NCBI RefSeq assembly: GCF_007713705.1
Contig: NZ_VMSJ01000003.1
Coordinates: forward strand, 209,542-273,541
Source of the DNA: Salinicoccus cyprini
GTDB taxonomy: Bacteria; Bacillota; Bacilli; Staphylococcales; Salinicoccaceae
Direction: 5' to 3'
Length of the DNA stretch: 64,000 bases
A model generated the notes under the pieces. The model was not told the DNA's origin. It made no database searches and was given only the letters and a program-made list of their open reading frames with translations. The position numbers were made by a program, and so were the translations under genes. Positions 63,993 through 64,000 of the stretch are shown piece after piece (position 1 is the first letter of the stretch; each line of letters begins with the position of its first letter).

Positions 63993-64000
63993 CAATATGA

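Overview
The window looks like a chromosome segment of a moderately GC-rich (by eye in the high 40s percent) member of the Staphylococcaceae, most likely Salinicoccus or a close relative. Supporting signs are strong AGGAGG-type ribosome binding sites, frequent TTG/GTG starts, CIRCE/CtsR-type control of groESL, a TatA/TatC pair next to rex, a class I fructose-bisphosphate aldolase, a PBP2a-like transpeptidase and an LPXTG surface protein. The genus is inferred from gene content and composition. No insertion sequence, prophage, CRISPR array or tRNA gene was seen.

Layout. Positions 1-20910 are mostly single genes and short operons: an N-terminally extended pyruvate-kinase-like gene cut by the left edge, a HelD-type RNA polymerase recycling ATPase, the cystine symporter TcyP, an ABC sugar importer without its own ATPase (5623-8727), small redox and detoxification enzymes, two convergent DHA2-type drug/proton antiporters, pepT, ddl and several acetyltransferases. 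Positions 20911-28860 hold pheA behind a long structured leader, a CDF-type transporter, an RND efflux pump preceded by two very small membrane proteins, a nitroreductase and a YdcZ-type transporter with a Fur-like box.

Positions 29338-34704 are a complete glycerophosphodiester/sn-glycerol-3-phosphate uptake locus (ugpC-A-E-B, then ugpQ). Next come fda, cspA with a long terminator-like hairpin in its leader, proBA, a chromosomal mecA/PBP2a homologue, ferredoxin, and groESL with CIRCE and CtsR-like sites.

Positions 42540-63772 correspond to the Bacillus subtilis block tsaE-tsaB-rimI-tsaD / ydiF / rex-tatA-tatC / ydiL / groES-groEL. It is interrupted between tatC and the CPBP protease gene by about 12 kb of genes: an S8 protease, an SDR, a two-domain PPK2, PepF, an LPXTG protein, an RpiR regulator and a GH32 protein. 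A cluster of DnaA boxes lies in the convergent gap between the ABC-F gene and tsaD. The window ends in a 5S rRNA gene, the 3' end of an rRNA operon that continues to the right.

Strongest candidates for something new: the attenuator-like pheA leader, the two micro-membrane proteins ahead of the RND pump, the GH32 protein that appears to lack its nucleophile, the native PBP2a homologue, and the DnaA-box cluster.
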